DNA of 64,000 bases from Buttiauxella gaviniae ATCC 51604 (GCF_001654835.1 NZ_LXEP01000004.1:62001-126000); one strand, 5' to 3'; shown: positions 51,819 through 60,795, numbered from the stretch's first letter. Numbers and translations are program-made. Notes: generated from the letters alone by a model not told the origin.

Positions 51819-52391
51819 ATGACAGAACATGAAAAATTGCTGGCGGGTTTGCATTACAACACCCGAGATCCTGAATTGCTCGGGATGTATCACAACGCAC
51901 GGGCGGTAACCAAACAATTGGCACAGCTGGATTCTCATGACTTTGAAACCAAACTTACGCTGCTGCGTGAAATGCTGGGTGGTTTTGGTGATGAAAGTTG
52001 GATTGAATTACCGTTGTGGTGTGACTACGGAAAGCACGTCACCATTGGCCGTAACTGCTTTATTAATACCAATGTGGTGTTTCTTGACTGCAATACCGTG
52101 ACGATTGGCGATAACACATTGGTAGGGCCAAATGTTCAGTTCTACACCCCTGTACATCCGCTGTCGGCGAAAGAGCGCCTGACCGGAGATCCCGATTATC
52201 CATTCCTCACCAGCGCCAAACCGATTGTTGTTGGCAGCAATGTCTGGATTGGCGGCAATGTGGTTATTTTACCGGGTGTGACGATTGGTGATAACACCAC
52301 GATTGGCGCAGGAAGCATTGTCAGCAAAGATATTCCTGCTGGTGTGCTGGCAATGGGGCAACCATGCAAAGTAGTGCGGGAGCTTGAATAA
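51819..52391 (+). CDS. Maltose O-acetyltransferase-like sugar acetyltransferase
   Basis: A protein of 190 residues of the Maa/LacA/NodL family. A helical N-terminus (about 1-55) is followed by a left-handed beta-helix of hexapeptide repeats. The catalytic His is in FYTPVHPLSAKERL (about residue 110-118), and VWIGGNVVILPGVTIGDNTTIGAGSIV closes the helix. Acetyl-CoA is the donor; acceptors are sugars such as maltose or galactosides. Divergent from yecJ, so these share a promoter region. In E. coli maa is located elsewhere. Confidence 0.85.
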   Translation: MTEHEKLLAGLHYNTRDPELLGMYHNARAVTKQLAQLDSHDFETKLTLLREMLGGFGDESWIELPLWCDYGKHVTIGRNCFINTNVVFLDCNTVTIGDNTLVGPNVQFYTPVHPLSAKERLTGDPDYPFLTSAKPIVVGSNVWIGGNVVILPGVTIGDNTTIGAGSIVSKDIPAGVLAMGQPCKVVRELE

Positions 52392-52406
52392 GCCCCCCGC
52401 TATTAA

Positions 52407-53384
52407 TCACGAGTTTTCAAACAACCAACAAGCAACCCGATGCCCTGGTGAAATCTCTTGCATCACCGGGCTTTGGCTTTGGCATTTATCCATCGCCCTA
52501 GGGCAGCGATTGCAGAATTTGCAACCTGGCCAGTCGCTCATGGCACCTGGTAATTCGCCTTTAATGCCGCCTTGATCAAGCATTTGCACATGCGGATCGG
52601 CCACCGGGATTGAGGCAAGCAGTGCCCGGGTATATGGATGCGCCGGCTCTGTATATAGAGTTTCAGCCGGTGCTTCCTCAACCAGAGTGCCAAGATACAT
52701 CACACCAATTCGGTCTGAAATATGGCGCACCATGGACAGGTCATGTGCAATAAACAGATATGTCAGCCCCAATGCCTGCTGCAAATCCTGCAAGATATTA
52801 ACCACCTGCGCCTGCACGGATACATCTAGTGCCGACAGTGGTTCGTCGCAAAGCACAAACTCAGGGTTTACTGACAGAGCTCGGGCAATACTTATACGCT
52901 GCCGCTGGCCACCGCTAAACTCATGCGGGAAGCGGTTTAAGTGTTCCGCTTTTAACCCCACTTTTTCCAGCAGTTCAAGTGTGCGGGTTTCGCGCTGTTG
53001 TTTACCATAACCATGGATTTTCATCGGCTCGGCAATTAATTGCGCGACAGTCATGCCCGGGTTAAGCGATGAGTATGGGTCCTGAAAAATTGCCTGCATG
53101 CGACGGCGCAACGGTTTAAGTTGCTTGTCGCTCATCTTTGCAATGTCCTGGCCTGCAAACTCAATTTCGCCATCGGTAATATCAAACAGGCGCAGGACGC
53201 TGCGCCCAAGTGTTGATTTCCCGCACCCAGACTCGCCAACCAGCCCGTAGGTTTCACCTGGATAGATATCGAAACTCACCCCATCGACAGCTTTCACTGG
53301 TGGCGTTTTATTAAACCATCCCTGTTGGCTATGGAAATATTTGCGTAAGCCCTTTACACGGACTAATGGCTTAACGTCCTGCAT
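52407..53384 (-). CDS. Peptide-type ABC transporter ATPase (DppF/OppF-like)
   Basis: An ATPase of 325 residues. Walker [11 protein letters not shown]-loop IFQDPYSSLNPGMT, signature FSGGQRQR, Walker B VLCDEPLSALDVSVQ. The C-terminal oligopeptide-transporter domain carries the iron-sulfur-type cysteine motif CKFCNRCPRAMDKC. Last gene of a five-gene operon. Start codon overlaps the previous gene by 14 bases and is preceded by GGAGG. Confidence 0.92.
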   Translation of the reverse strand: MQDVKPLVRVKGLRKYFHSQQGWFNKTPPVKAVDGVSFDIYPGETYGLVGESGCGKSTLGRSVLRLFDITDGEIEFAGQDIAKMSDKQLKPLRRRMQAIFQDPYSSLNPGMTVAQLIAEPMKIHGYGKQQRETRTLELLEKVGLKAEHLNRFPHEFSGGQRQRISIARALSVNPEFVLCDEPLSALDVSVQAQVVNILQDLQQALGLTYLFIAHDLSMVRHISDRIGVMYLGTLVEEAPAETLYTEPAHPYTRALLASIPVADPHVQMLDQGGIKGELPGAMSDWPGCKFCNRCPRAMDKCQSQSPVMQEISPGHRVACWLFENS

Positions 53385-54354
53385 TGTTCACCTCCGAATC
53401 CCATAACCAACACATTGCCTGATGACCCTCTCCGGTTTGGTACATCGGAGGCAGGCTGCTACAACGATCCATGCGCTGCGGGCAACGTTCTGCAAACGGG
53501 CAACCAGGTGGTGGGTTGAGTAACCCTGGTGGCGAGCCTTCGATAGGTGACAAACGAGCGCTTGCCTCGCCTGGGCGCGGCAATGATGCCAAAAGCCCGC
53601 GGGTATAAGGGTGCGCTGGACGGTAGAAAATATCCTCCACGCTCCCCTGCTCCATCACAAGCCCACCGTACATCACCACCACACGTGAACAAACCTGGGC
53701 TACGACCCCAAGATCGTGCGTGATGAGCATAATTGCGGTGTCGGTTTGCTGTTGTAGTTGTTTTAGCAGGCGTAAAATCTGCGCCTGAATGGTGACATCC
53801 AGTGCAGTTGTTGGCTCGTCGGCAATCAGTAACGCCGGGTGGCATGAGAGTGCAATAGCAATCATCACGCGCTGGCGCATACCGCCACTGAACTCGTGCG
53901 GATACTGGTTGTAACGCTGCTCCGCATTACCAATCCCCACCTGCTGCAACATGGCAATCGACTTTTCTTTGGCCGCTTTTTTACTGAGGTTCTGATTGCG
54001 TATCAGGATTTCGCTCATCTGCTTGCCAATGGTCAGCACCGGGTTAAGTGCCGTCATGGGATCCTGGAAGATCATGGCAATATCGTTGCCACGAATATGG
54101 CGCATTTGTTCGGGAGTTTTACGGGCTAAATCTTCGCCCATAAAATGGACATGGCCGCCTACGACCTTGCCGTTGCTACCTAGCAGTTTGAGCACTGATT
54201 TACAGGTAACACTCTTGCCGCAGCCTGATTCACCAACAATCCCTACCACTTCACCGCGTTTGACTGCAAAGCTTACACCGCGCACCGCCTTGACTTCCCC
54301 TTCGCGGGTGAAGAAGGACGTTTGCAGGTTATCGAGTTCCAGTAAGTTATTCAT
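53371..54354 (-). CDS. Peptide-type ABC transporter ATPase (DppD/OppD-like)
   Basis: An ATPase of 327 residues with Walker [11 protein letters not shown]-loop [12 protein letters not shown], signature FSGGMRQR, Walker [15 protein letters not shown] and the C-terminal cysteine motif [14 protein letters not shown]. The partner ATPase is the next gene. ATG at 54354 overlaps the permease stop by 8 bases, with GGAG upstream; 13 further in-frame codons lie inside the permease gene. Confidence 0.92.
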   Translation of the reverse strand: MNNLLELDNLQTSFFTREGEVKAVRGVSFAVKRGEVVGIVGESGCGKSVTCKSVLKLLGSNGKVVGGHVHFMGEDLARKTPEQMRHIRGNDIAMIFQDPMTALNPVLTIGKQMSEILIRNQNLSKKAAKEKSIAMLQQVGIGNAEQRYNQYPHEFSGGMRQRVMIAIALSCHPALLIADEPTTALDVTIQAQILRLLKQLQQQTDTAIMLITHDLGVVAQVCSRVVVMYGGLVMEQGSVEDIFYRPAHPYTRGLLASLPRPGEASARLSPIEGSPPGLLNPPPGCPFAERCPQRMDRCSSLPPMYQTGEGHQAMCWLWDSEVNNAGR

Positions 54355-55192
54355 CGCGGTTAGCTCCGGGCTCAAAGGCAGTACGTAATACATCGCCCAA
54401 TACGTTAAAACTCAGCACCGTCAGCAAAATAAGGACACCCGGGAACATCGCAAGCCATGTTGCTTCACCAATAAAGGATTGCGCATTGTTGAGCATGCTT
54501 CCCCATGAGGCATTTGGCTGCTGCACACCAAGTCCGAGGAAGCTCAGCGTCGACTCCATCAGAATTGCTGAGGCGATATTCAGCGTTGCCGCAACCATAA
54601 TGGTCGGCAAAATATTCGGGATGATATGGCGCGCAATAATGATTAACGGATGCTCACCACACGCGCGGGCGTACACCACATACTCACGCTCTTTCACCGA
54701 CAAGGTTTCAGCCCGCACCAGGCGCGACATATTCATCCAGGTCAATGCACTGATAATCAGGATGATATTGGCAATGCCGGGCTTCAGGTATGCGTTCAGT
54801 ACCAACAGCAGGAAAAAGGCTGGGATCGACATCAAAATATCGACTACCCGCATCATCAGGTTATCGATTCGCCCACCAAAATAGCCGCTGACAGTGCCTA
54901 CCAGCGTGCCAATCAACGTTGAAAATATCATTGCCAGAAAACCGACCATTAACGAAATCTGGCCGCCGTATAAAGCGCGAGTGAAATAGTCACGTCCGTA
55001 GTCATCAGTTCCGAACCAGTGTTGTGCATCCGGCGGTGTGAGTCTTGCGGTCAGTGACATCTGGTTTGGGTCCCAGGGACTGAATGTTGCCAATAATGCT
55101 GCAATGCTGAAAACGACCAGAACCAGAAGTGATAATTGAGCTGGACGATTACGTTTCAGGCCATGTTTAACTTGTTGCCAACGTCTACTCAT
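54347..55192 (-). CDS. Peptide-type ABC transporter permease (DppC-like)
   Basis: An inner-membrane protein of 281 residues of the BPD_transp_1 family. The N-terminal OppC-type segment (WDPNQMSLTARLTPPD, HWFGTDDYGRDYFTRALYG) is followed by five helices and the EAA loop in EREYVVYARACGEHPLII. Four bases separate it from the other permease gene. Confidence 0.92.
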   Translation of the reverse strand: MSRRWQQVKHGLKRNRPAQLSLLVLVVFSIAALLATFSPWDPNQMSLTARLTPPDAQHWFGTDDYGRDYFTRALYGGQISLMVGFLAMIFSTLIGTLVGTVSGYFGGRIDNLMMRVVDILMSIPAFFLLLVLNAYLKPGIANIILIISALTWMNMSRLVRAETLSVKEREYVVYARACGEHPLIIIARHIIPNILPTIMVAATLNIASAILMESTLSFLGLGVQQPNASWGSMLNNAQSFIGEATWLAMFPGVLILLTVLSFNVLGDVLRTAFEPGANRDE

Positions 55193-55196
55193 CGTC

Positions 55197-56150
55197 TTAC
55201 CTCAACGCCTTAATGCGCGGGTCTGCCACGCGATATAACATGTCAGCCAATAAATTGCCGACGATAAGCATCGTTGAAGAGAGCATGATCATCGCCATGA
55301 TTAACGGGTAATCCAGGGAAGTTATCGACTGAATCCCCAACAGGCCCATACCTGGCCAGGAGAAGACGCTTTCAGTCACGTACGCCCCCACCACCAGCTC
55401 GCCAAAGGAGATACCAAAGAGTGTGATAACCGGCAGCAGCACGTTTTTAAGGACATGACGGAATAGGATTGAACGACGTGTAGCACCGTATGCCAGCTGC
55501 GTTTGCACATAATCAGCCGACAACTGCGTAATGGTGTTGGAGCGGATGTAACGCACGTAATTGGAAAGGTTATAAAAACTCAGTGCAATGCACGGCAAAA
55601 TACCGTGACGAACCACATCAAGCCACGAGTCTTCCATACCAATTGTTCGCATGCCCATACTCGGCAACCAGTTTAGCTGCACCGAAAACACGGTTATCAG
55701 CAAAATACCAAACCAGAAGATAGGCACCGAAATACCAATATAGGCAAACATATTCAGGAAGTGATCAAGCCAGCGGTGTTTGTAAGCGCCTGCCACTAAA
55801 CCCAGCGGGATAGCCAACACCATAGCCAGAACTAGTGATGCACCCATCAGGCCAAGAGTTGCAGGAATGCGCTCGGCAATCATAGTTAACACCGGGCGAT
55901 GGTAAATCAGTGAGTAGCCTAAATCCCCTTGCAGCACGTTTTTTAGCCACAACAGGTATTGCATAAACATGGGCTTATCGAGCCCCAGGCTGTGGCGGAT
56001 ACGCTCGATATCCTCCGGGCTCATACGCGGAGTAATATAAGCCTGCACCGGGTCGCCGGGAGCCAGTTTGACCAGCAAAAACGACACCAGCGAGATGAAG
56101 AACAGCATCGGCACCAGTTGGGCCAGGCGTCGGACTAACACATTGTTCAT
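55197..56150 (-). CDS. Peptide-type ABC transporter permease (DppB-like)
   Basis: An inner-membrane protein of 317 residues. LAPGDPVQAYITPRMSPEDIERIRHSLGLDKP is the periplasmic loop typical of DppB/OppB; the EAA loop is in YVQTQLAYGATRRSILFRHVLKNVLLP (both cited by short motif: LAPGDPVQAY and AYGATRRSILFRHVLKN). ATG at 56150 has GGAAAG upstream. Confidence 0.92.
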   Translation of the reverse strand: MNNVLVRRLAQLVPMLFFISLVSFLLVKLAPGDPVQAYITPRMSPEDIERIRHSLGLDKPMFMQYLLWLKNVLQGDLGYSLIYHRPVLTMIAERIPATLGLMGASLVLAMVLAIPLGLVAGAYKHRWLDHFLNMFAYIGISVPIFWFGILLITVFSVQLNWLPSMGMRTIGMEDSWLDVVRHGILPCIALSFYNLSNYVRYIRSNTITQLSADYVQTQLAYGATRRSILFRHVLKNVLLPVITLFGISFGELVVGAYVTESVFSWPGMGLLGIQSITSLDYPLIMAMIMLSSTMLIVGNLLADMLYRVADPRIKALR

Positions 56151-56169
56151 ACTGCTTTCCAAAAAATAA

Positions 56170-56222
56170 GCCCCCAGAAGGGGGAAAACTGTAGGGCGAG
56201 TAGCTTGCGTTACCCACCCTAC
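56170..56222. repeat. Two stem-loops between the binding-protein and permease genes
   Basis: CCCCC-AGAA-GGGGG at 56171-56184, then GTAGGG...CCCTAC (56191-56222). Such hairpins between a binding-protein gene and its permease genes usually raise the ratio of binding protein. Confidence 0.55.
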
Positions 56223-56246
56223 GACTACCTCAGGGCAGTGTGTTCA

Positions 56247-57839
56247 TTATTGTTGATAGATCTTCGACCAATCCTGGAACATATAAACAGGCTTAGGTTC
56301 AGCCTCTTTGGTTCCGGCAAAACGTTTATCTACCGCAACAACCGCATTGGTATAAGCAATTGGGTACCATGCCATGTCGTTTGCAACGGTCTGCTGGATT
56401 TGCTTATAGATTTCAGCACGTTTTGTTTTGTCAATTTCAGTTGCGCCCTGGTTCCACAACGCATCGAACGCTGGGTTCTTGTAGTGGGCATAGTTATAAG
56501 CTTCGTTGCTCAGGTACAAAGACTTATAGCCATCAGGTTCCATACCCATGATGTAGCCACCCAGACTCAGCTCATAAGAGGTATTTTTCATATCCAGGCT
56601 GCGTTGCGACATGGCGTTAGCATCCAGTGGCATCAGCTCAACCGCAATACCCACGTTTTTCAGCTGCTGCTGAATATACAGCCCCATGCTTTCCTGAGTT
56701 TTATTGCTATTGATGTAGGCGAGACGCAGTTTCAGATCGGCAGGCGTGCCCGCTTCTTTCAACAATGCTTTCGCTTTTTCAACATCGTACTTGTAGGTTT
56801 CAACATCGTTGGTCTGATACAGCGTGTCTGGCGTCAGAATAGATGCGGCAGGTTGCGCATATTCCAGCGAAGAGAATGCAGCCTGAACCAGTTCATCTTT
56901 ATTGATGGCATAAGCAATGGCCTGACGCAGTGCCTTGTTCTTCATACTGTCAATATTCTGGTTAAACGTCATATATGCCAGACGCCCTTCCGGGTAGATA
57001 ACGAAGTCAAATTTACCGCTATTTTTCAAACGATTGACATCCTGAGGGTCAATCATCTTCATATTGATTTCGCCGTTTTGCAGCGCAAGATTGGCAGAGT
57101 TGCTGTCTTTAGCGAAACGGTAAGTCACAGTCTCAAGCTTCGGCTTGCCGTTCCAGTAATCATCAAAGCGTGTCAGCGAGTAATACTGCCCGGCGCGATA
57201 TTCTTTGAATTTGAACGGGCCTGAACCGACTGGAGCATCGTTTTTGGTACTCTTTTCCAGATCGTCACTTTCATTAGCAAACACATGTTCTGGGATTGGG
57301 TAAATCTGTACCAGGGTGCCTACAAACGCAGCACTCACCTGTGGCAGAGTAAATTTCACGGTCAGGTCATCAATTTTGCTGACCTGAATTGGCTTATCGC
57401 CGTACACAAACATGCTGCGGAAGAAGCTGTGCTGTTTCTCATCAAGCAATTTGTTGAAAGTGAACACCACATCGCCTGCGGTAATAGGCTTGCCGTCTTG
57501 CCATTTCAGATTCGGTTTGAGTTTTAAGATGTATGAGAGGTTATCTTCTGAAGGCGTAAGACTTTCTGCCAGAGCCCATTCAATTTTATCGCCATTGAAG
57601 CTATAAAGCGGTGCGTATAGCGTCTGCATGATAGTCAGCGTAGTACGGTCGCTGGCATACAGTGGGTTCATCGCTAGCGGATCGCCGGTGGTCACCCCAA
57701 CAATTAAATTGCCGCCATCCTGGGCTGCTTGTTTAGCCGGTGCAGGAGCAGCCGCAGTTTCAGTTTTTGCATTATCACAGCCAGAAAGGGCCAGGGCCAA
57801 AGAGGCAAACAGCGCAGATAACAACAGGGGTTTACGCAT
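56247..57839 (-). CDS. Peptide/oligosaccharide-type solute-binding lipoprotein (SBP_bac_5)
   Basis: A protein of 530 residues of the DppA/OppA class. Unlike E. coli DppA it has a lipoprotein signal: LALALSGCDN gives a lipid-modified Cys near residue 21. An Ala/Pro/Gln linker then leads to the SBP domain, with GDPLAMNPLYASDR, GSGPFKFKEYRAGQYYSL and AYAINKDELVQAAF. Ligand unknown: peptides, nickel complexes or oligosaccharides are all handled by this class. First gene of the operon. A perfect 16-bp palindrome lies about 75 bases before its start. Confidence 0.9.
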   Translation of the reverse strand: MRKPLLLSALFASLALALSGCDNAKTETAAAPAPAKQAAQDGGNLIVGVTTGDPLAMNPLYASDRTTLTIMQTLYAPLYSFNGDKIEWALAESLTPSEDNLSYILKLKPNLKWQDGKPITAGDVVFTFNKLLDEKQHSFFRSMFVYGDKPIQVSKIDDLTVKFTLPQVSAAFVGTLVQIYPIPEHVFANESDDLEKSTKNDAPVGSGPFKFKEYRAGQYYSLTRFDDYWNGKPKLETVTYRFAKDSNSANLALQNGEINMKMIDPQDVNRLKNSGKFDFVIYPEGRLAYMTFNQNIDSMKNKALRQAIAYAINKDELVQAAFSSLEYAQPAASILTPDTLYQTNDVETYKYDVEKAKALLKEAGTPADLKLRLAYINSNKTQESMGLYIQQQLKNVGIAVELMPLDANAMSQRSLDMKNTSYELSLGGYIMGMEPDGYKSLYLSNEAYNYAHYKNPAFDALWNQGATEIDKTKRAEIYKQIQQTVANDMAWYPIAYTNAVVAVDKRFAGTKEAEPKPVYMFQDWSKIYQQ

Positions 57840-57912
57840 TTATCACGGACTCCATCTCAATTAGAGCCCGCATAGTGCACCAGCCATACCCACAATGTAA
57901 ATAAGTGTAAAA

Positions 57913-57928
57913 CGCATAACGTTATGCG
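57913..57928. promoter_or_regulatory. Perfect 16-bp palindrome upstream of the binding-lipoprotein gene
   Basis: CGCATAAC-GTTATGCG, symmetric with a central CG, the form of LacI-family operators. It sits between the azuC terminator and the binding-protein start, so it is a likely operator of the ABC operon. No regulator gene is adjacent. Confidence 0.5.
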
Positions 57929-57999
57929 AAATAGTGCTAAAGAAGAAATTGTGGATATAAAGATTAATATCGTGGGTAAAAAGGCAAATTTCAGACATA

Positions 58000-58027
58000 A
58001 AAAAACCTGCCGCAGCAGGTTTTTTTT
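58000..58027. terminator. Terminator of azuC
   Basis: A-run, CCTGC-CGCA-GCAGG, T-run, 13 bases after the azuC stop. With A and T runs on both sides it can act in either direction. Confidence 0.9.
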
Positions 58028-58039
58028 CAAGCGGGCAGA

Positions 58040-58123
58040 TTAAAACATGCCAGCCGGCGGTACATCTTTAAAAGTCTTGCAGTATTGCTCGAACATGCTT
58101 TTCAGGATTTTGCGCATTTTCAT
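58040..58123 (-). CDS. azuC: Small membrane-associated protein AzuC
   Basis: A 27-residue protein beginning MKMRKILKSMF and ending VPPAGMF. It matches E. coli AzuC (28 residues, MKLRKILKSMF and KTFKDVPPGNMF) at most positions; an amphipathic helix probably binds the inner membrane. In E. coli the transcript AzuCR also works as a base-pairing RNA, and AzuC interacts with the glycerol-3-phosphate dehydrogenase GlpD. GGAG lies eight bases before the ATG. The gene is in the same neighbourhood as in E. coli. Confidence 0.92.
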   Translation of the reverse strand: MKMRKILKSMFEQYCKTFKDVPPAGMF

Positions 58124-58172
58124 TGTGTGCTCCAGTTTTTTTGTTTTGCAGGTGTTGCTCGTTATGGGGCTA

Positions 58173-58200
58173 ATAATAAGACATCCGTCACATAAATCAA
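58173..58200 (-). promoter_or_regulatory. azuC promoter
   Basis: Minus strand TTGATT, 16 bases, TATTAT. The start point would be near 58166, giving a leader of about 43 bases and a transcript of about 165 bases to the terminator, close to the AzuCR RNA of E. coli. Confidence 0.65.
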
Positions 58201-58206
58201 TAGTTT

Positions 58207-58222
58207 TGTGATGCGCATCACA
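58207..58222. promoter_or_regulatory. CRP site at the azuC / MFS pump promoters
   Basis: TGTGA-TGCGCA-TCACA, a perfect symmetric CRP site just upstream of the azuC -35 box. In E. coli azuC is repressed by CRP. The divergent MFS gene could also respond. Confidence 0.88.
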
Positions 58223-58339
58223 CATTTTCAGTGTGGATTTTACATTTCCGTCACACAAAATGGCTTGCATATCCACGACTTAACTGGTTAATTGACTCAA
58301 CAATTTTTTAAAACATTATTTTAATTTTGAATTTCACTC

Positions 58340-59758
58340 ATGACTAACTCCCCTTCTCCGGCAGCAAAGCGTGGCATTTCAGGAATGGCACTCCTGGTCG
58401 CTGGCGCTTTTTTTATGGAATTTCTCGACGGGACGGTCATTGCCACCGCGCTGCCGGAAATGGCCCGAACTTTTGGTGTTGATGCCGTTGATCTGAATAT
58501 CGGTATGAGTGCCTACTTGCTGACTCTGGCGGTATTGATACCCGCCAGCGGCTGGATTGCGGACCGATTTGGCGCACGTAAAGTTTTCACCCTGGCACTA
58601 GGGATCTTCACCTTCGCCTCGGTACTGTGCGGCATGGCCAATACGATTGAGCAGTTTGTCGCGATGCGCATTTTACAGGGGGTCGGTGGTGCGCTAATGG
58701 TGCCAGTCGGGCGGTTGGCTGTGCTGCGTACAACCCCTAAGCATTTACTGATCACCGCGATTGCCACCCTCACCTGGCCCGCGCTGGTTGCTCCTATTAT
58801 TGGCCCTCCTCTGGGCGGATTTATCACCAGCTACGCGTCGTGGCGTTGGATTTTCTATATCAACTTACCACTTGGGTTAATTGCCATGGCGCTGGCGTGG
58901 CGATTGATTCCAGATATTCATGATGATGACCGCCGCCCGTTTGACGGCATTGGCTTTACCGGCACTGCGGTGGCAATGATTAGCCTGGTGTACGGCCTGG
59001 AAATGCTTGGGCAATCGCAAATTAAGGTGCTGCCAACTGTGAGCTTGCTGGTATTAGGTGCAGCGGCGCTGTGGTTCTCACTGTGGCACTTTAAACACGC
59101 TAAGCACCCGATGATTCGCCTTGATGCTTTAAAGGTACAGACCTTTGGTGTGACGATGTACGGGGGCTCTTTATTTCGTACCTCCATCAGCGCGGTCCCT
59201 TTTTTATTGCCGTTGCTATTCCAGGTTGGTTTCGGAATGGATGCTTTTCATTCGGGCTTACTGGTATTGGCAGTCTTCGCCGGAAATCTCGCGATGAAGC
59301 CTGCAACGACATCGTTAATTCGCGCATTAGGGTTCAAGAAATTACTCATTATTAACGGCCTTCTGAACGTCGCTTCTCTGCTGGCTTGTGCGTTTCTTAC
59401 TCCGCACACCGCAGCATGGGCGACCATAGCAATACTCTTCTTTGGCGGGATGTTCCGTTCGATGCAGTTTACGGGCATAAGCACCCTCGCCTTTTCAGAT
59501 GTACCATCCACGCAAATGAGCTACGCCAACACGCTATTTAGTACCGCCACACAGCTTTCTGTAGGGCTGGGAATTACCCTTGGTGCGATAGGGATTCGTC
59601 TGGGGGAGAAAGTCAGTCAGTGGCTCGATTTAACCGCAATCCCAGGCATTTCTATCAAGATTTCTTTTGTGATGATTACGCTCATTTGCCTGGTAGGTTT
59701 GTTTGATCTGCTACGTTTACCACACAATGCGGGTAGCAGTGTGTCGAAAAAACACTAA
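58340..59758 (+). CDS. MFS multidrug efflux protein, DHA2 (14-helix) family
   Basis: An inner-membrane protein of 472 residues of the EmrB/MdtD type. Motif D1/A region FMEFLDGTVIATALPEMA in TM1, motif A GWIADRFGARKVF between TM2 and TM3, motif C-like GPPLGGFITSYASWRWIFYINLPLGL in TM5-6 (cited by fragment: GPPLGG and SWRWIFYINLP). DHA2 pumps expel amphiphilic drugs by proton antiport; the natural substrate is unknown. No convincing ribosome-binding site precedes the ATG. Closest by eye to E. coli MdtD, but that gene is in another place. Confidence 0.85.
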   Translation: MTNSPSPAAKRGISGMALLVAGAFFMEFLDGTVIATALPEMARTFGVDAVDLNIGMSAYLLTLAVLIPASGWIADRFGARKVFTLALGIFTFASVLCGMANTIEQFVAMRILQGVGGALMVPVGRLAVLRTTPKHLLITAIATLTWPALVAPIIGPPLGGFITSYASWRWIFYINLPLGLIAMALAWRLIPDIHDDDRRPFDGIGFTGTAVAMISLVYGLEMLGQSQIKVLPTVSLLVLGAAALWFSLWHFKHAKHPMIRLDALKVQTFGVTMYGGSLFRTSISAVPFLLPLLFQVGFGMDAFHSGLLVLAVFAGNLAMKPATTSLIRALGFKKLLIINGLLNVASLLACAFLTPHTAAWATIAILFFGGMFRSMQFTGISTLAFSDVPSTQMSYANTLFSTATQLSVGLGITLGAIGIRLGEKVSQWLDLTAIPGISIKISFVMITLICLVGLFDLLRLPHNAGSSVSKKH

Positions 59759-59812
59759 CCCTGTCGCGGGCCTCAATTACACTTAACTATAGGTCAGGTG
59801 TGTGAGGCCACT

Positions 59813-60079
59813 ATGAAACGCTTATCGATATTCTTACTGATGATGTTATCGCTGATAGGGTCTCAAGCTCTTGCTGTTGAGATCCATCCTCTTACCAACC
59901 CTTCTTTGCATAACCCTTATCCAAAAACCAGTGCTGTGCAGCAAGACTGGCCGGAGATGATGCCGGAGCAAGGAATAAACAGTAAACATTGGGATGAGCA
60001 GCAGATGGCTGCCGAACATCAAAGGTGGCCGCAAGAGCCAGTTCCACATTTTAGCGGGCGAATCGAAGGATGGCGCTAA
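59813..60079 (+). CDS. Small secreted protein of unknown function
   Basis: An 88-residue protein with a signal peptide (MKRLSIFLLMMLSLIGSQALA, then VEIHPLTNP). The mature part is short, Pro/Trp/Gln-rich, with two WPxxMP/WPxEPVP-like segments and no cysteine. I do not recognise a family. TGAGG precedes the ATG at 59813. A hairpin TGGCGCT-AAA-AGCGCCA covers the stop codon. It is likely periplasmic. Confidence 0.65.
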   Translation: MKRLSIFLLMMLSLIGSQALAVEIHPLTNPSLHNPYPKTSAVQQDWPEMMPEQGINSKHWDEQQMAAEHQRWPQEPVPHFSGRIEGWR

Positions 60080-60108
60080 AAGCGCCACGAGTTAAAGCGG
60101 TGTTGGCA

Positions 60109-60139
60109 CAAAAAATACGGCCAGCAAAGGCTGGCCGTA
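60109..60139 (-). terminator. Terminator of the RpiB-like gene
   Basis: TACGGCCAGC, loop of four, GCTGGCCGTA, followed on the minus strand by TTTTTT, 18 bases after the gene's stop codon. Confidence 0.9.
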
Positions 60140-60156
60140 AGCATGGCTAAAAGAGA

Positions 60157-60795
60157 TTAAGCAAGGATTTCGCGTACGAATGCTTCAATCTCTTTGTTCT
60201 GACAGTTTTCGAAGAAACATTTCTGGAAGCGTTCGCCGGTCACAGCGGTTTTCACTAGTTCACGGTCGATAGAACGCAGGGTATCCAGGTAGTTTTCTTT
60301 AACAACTGCAGCTTTAACCTGGTTCAGGATACCGGCGTTACGAACCTGTGGTTCTTTACGCTCAATCGGGTAACCTTCGCCTTTACGGCCAGTAAATGCT
60401 TTTTCAAACATGTAACGAACGTTGAGCTCAGCGCCCCAGCCGAAGCCTTTAGCGAATGCCAGTGACAACGCATTACCGTTGTTGATTTGTGAGAACAGGA
60501 ATGCATCAGCAGGGTCCAGGCAGTAGCCACAAACCACACCTGGGTGGATGTTCAGAGACATCATTGCGCCCTGACCTGTGCCGCAACCGGTCACAACGAA
60601 ATCTACAGCTTTAGAGTTCAACAGGATACTGGCCATAATACCGAGGTGGATGTAGGTCAGGTGGTGATCCTGCTCATCGCTCATACCTACGTTGTAAACC
60701 GGGTACTCTTTCTCAGCAGCAACCGCTTGCAACTCATTAAGAATGATTGCATTTTTGCCAGCCTGACTGTTTTCCATCATCAGTGCTATTTTCAT
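60157..60795 (-). CDS. RpiB/LacA/LacB-family isomerase, possible DhuI-type uronate isomerase
   Basis: A protein of 212 residues. An RpiB-like domain contains the catalytic Cys71 in GCGTGQGAMMSLN and HPGVVCGYCLDPADAFLFSQIN (cited by part: VVCGYCLDPADA). A helical C-terminal extension of about 60 residues is absent from RpiB (about 150). Length and motifs such as MENSQAGKN and FGWGAEL resemble, from memory, the streptococcal isomerase DhuI, which converts the unsaturated uronate released by GH88 into the DhuD substrate. Ribose-5-phosphate isomerase or other sugar-phosphate isomerase activity remains possible. CAGGAGA precedes the ATG. Confidence 0.8.
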   Translation of the reverse strand: MKIALMMENSQAGKNAIILNELQAVAAEKEYPVYNVGMSDEQDHHLTYIHLGIMASILLNSKAVDFVVTGCGTGQGAMMSLNIHPGVVCGYCLDPADAFLFSQINNGNALSLAFAKGFGWGAELNVRYMFEKAFTGRKGEGYPIERKEPQVRNAGILNQVKAAVVKENYLDTLRSIDRELVKTAVTGERFQKCFFENCQNKEIEAFVREILA

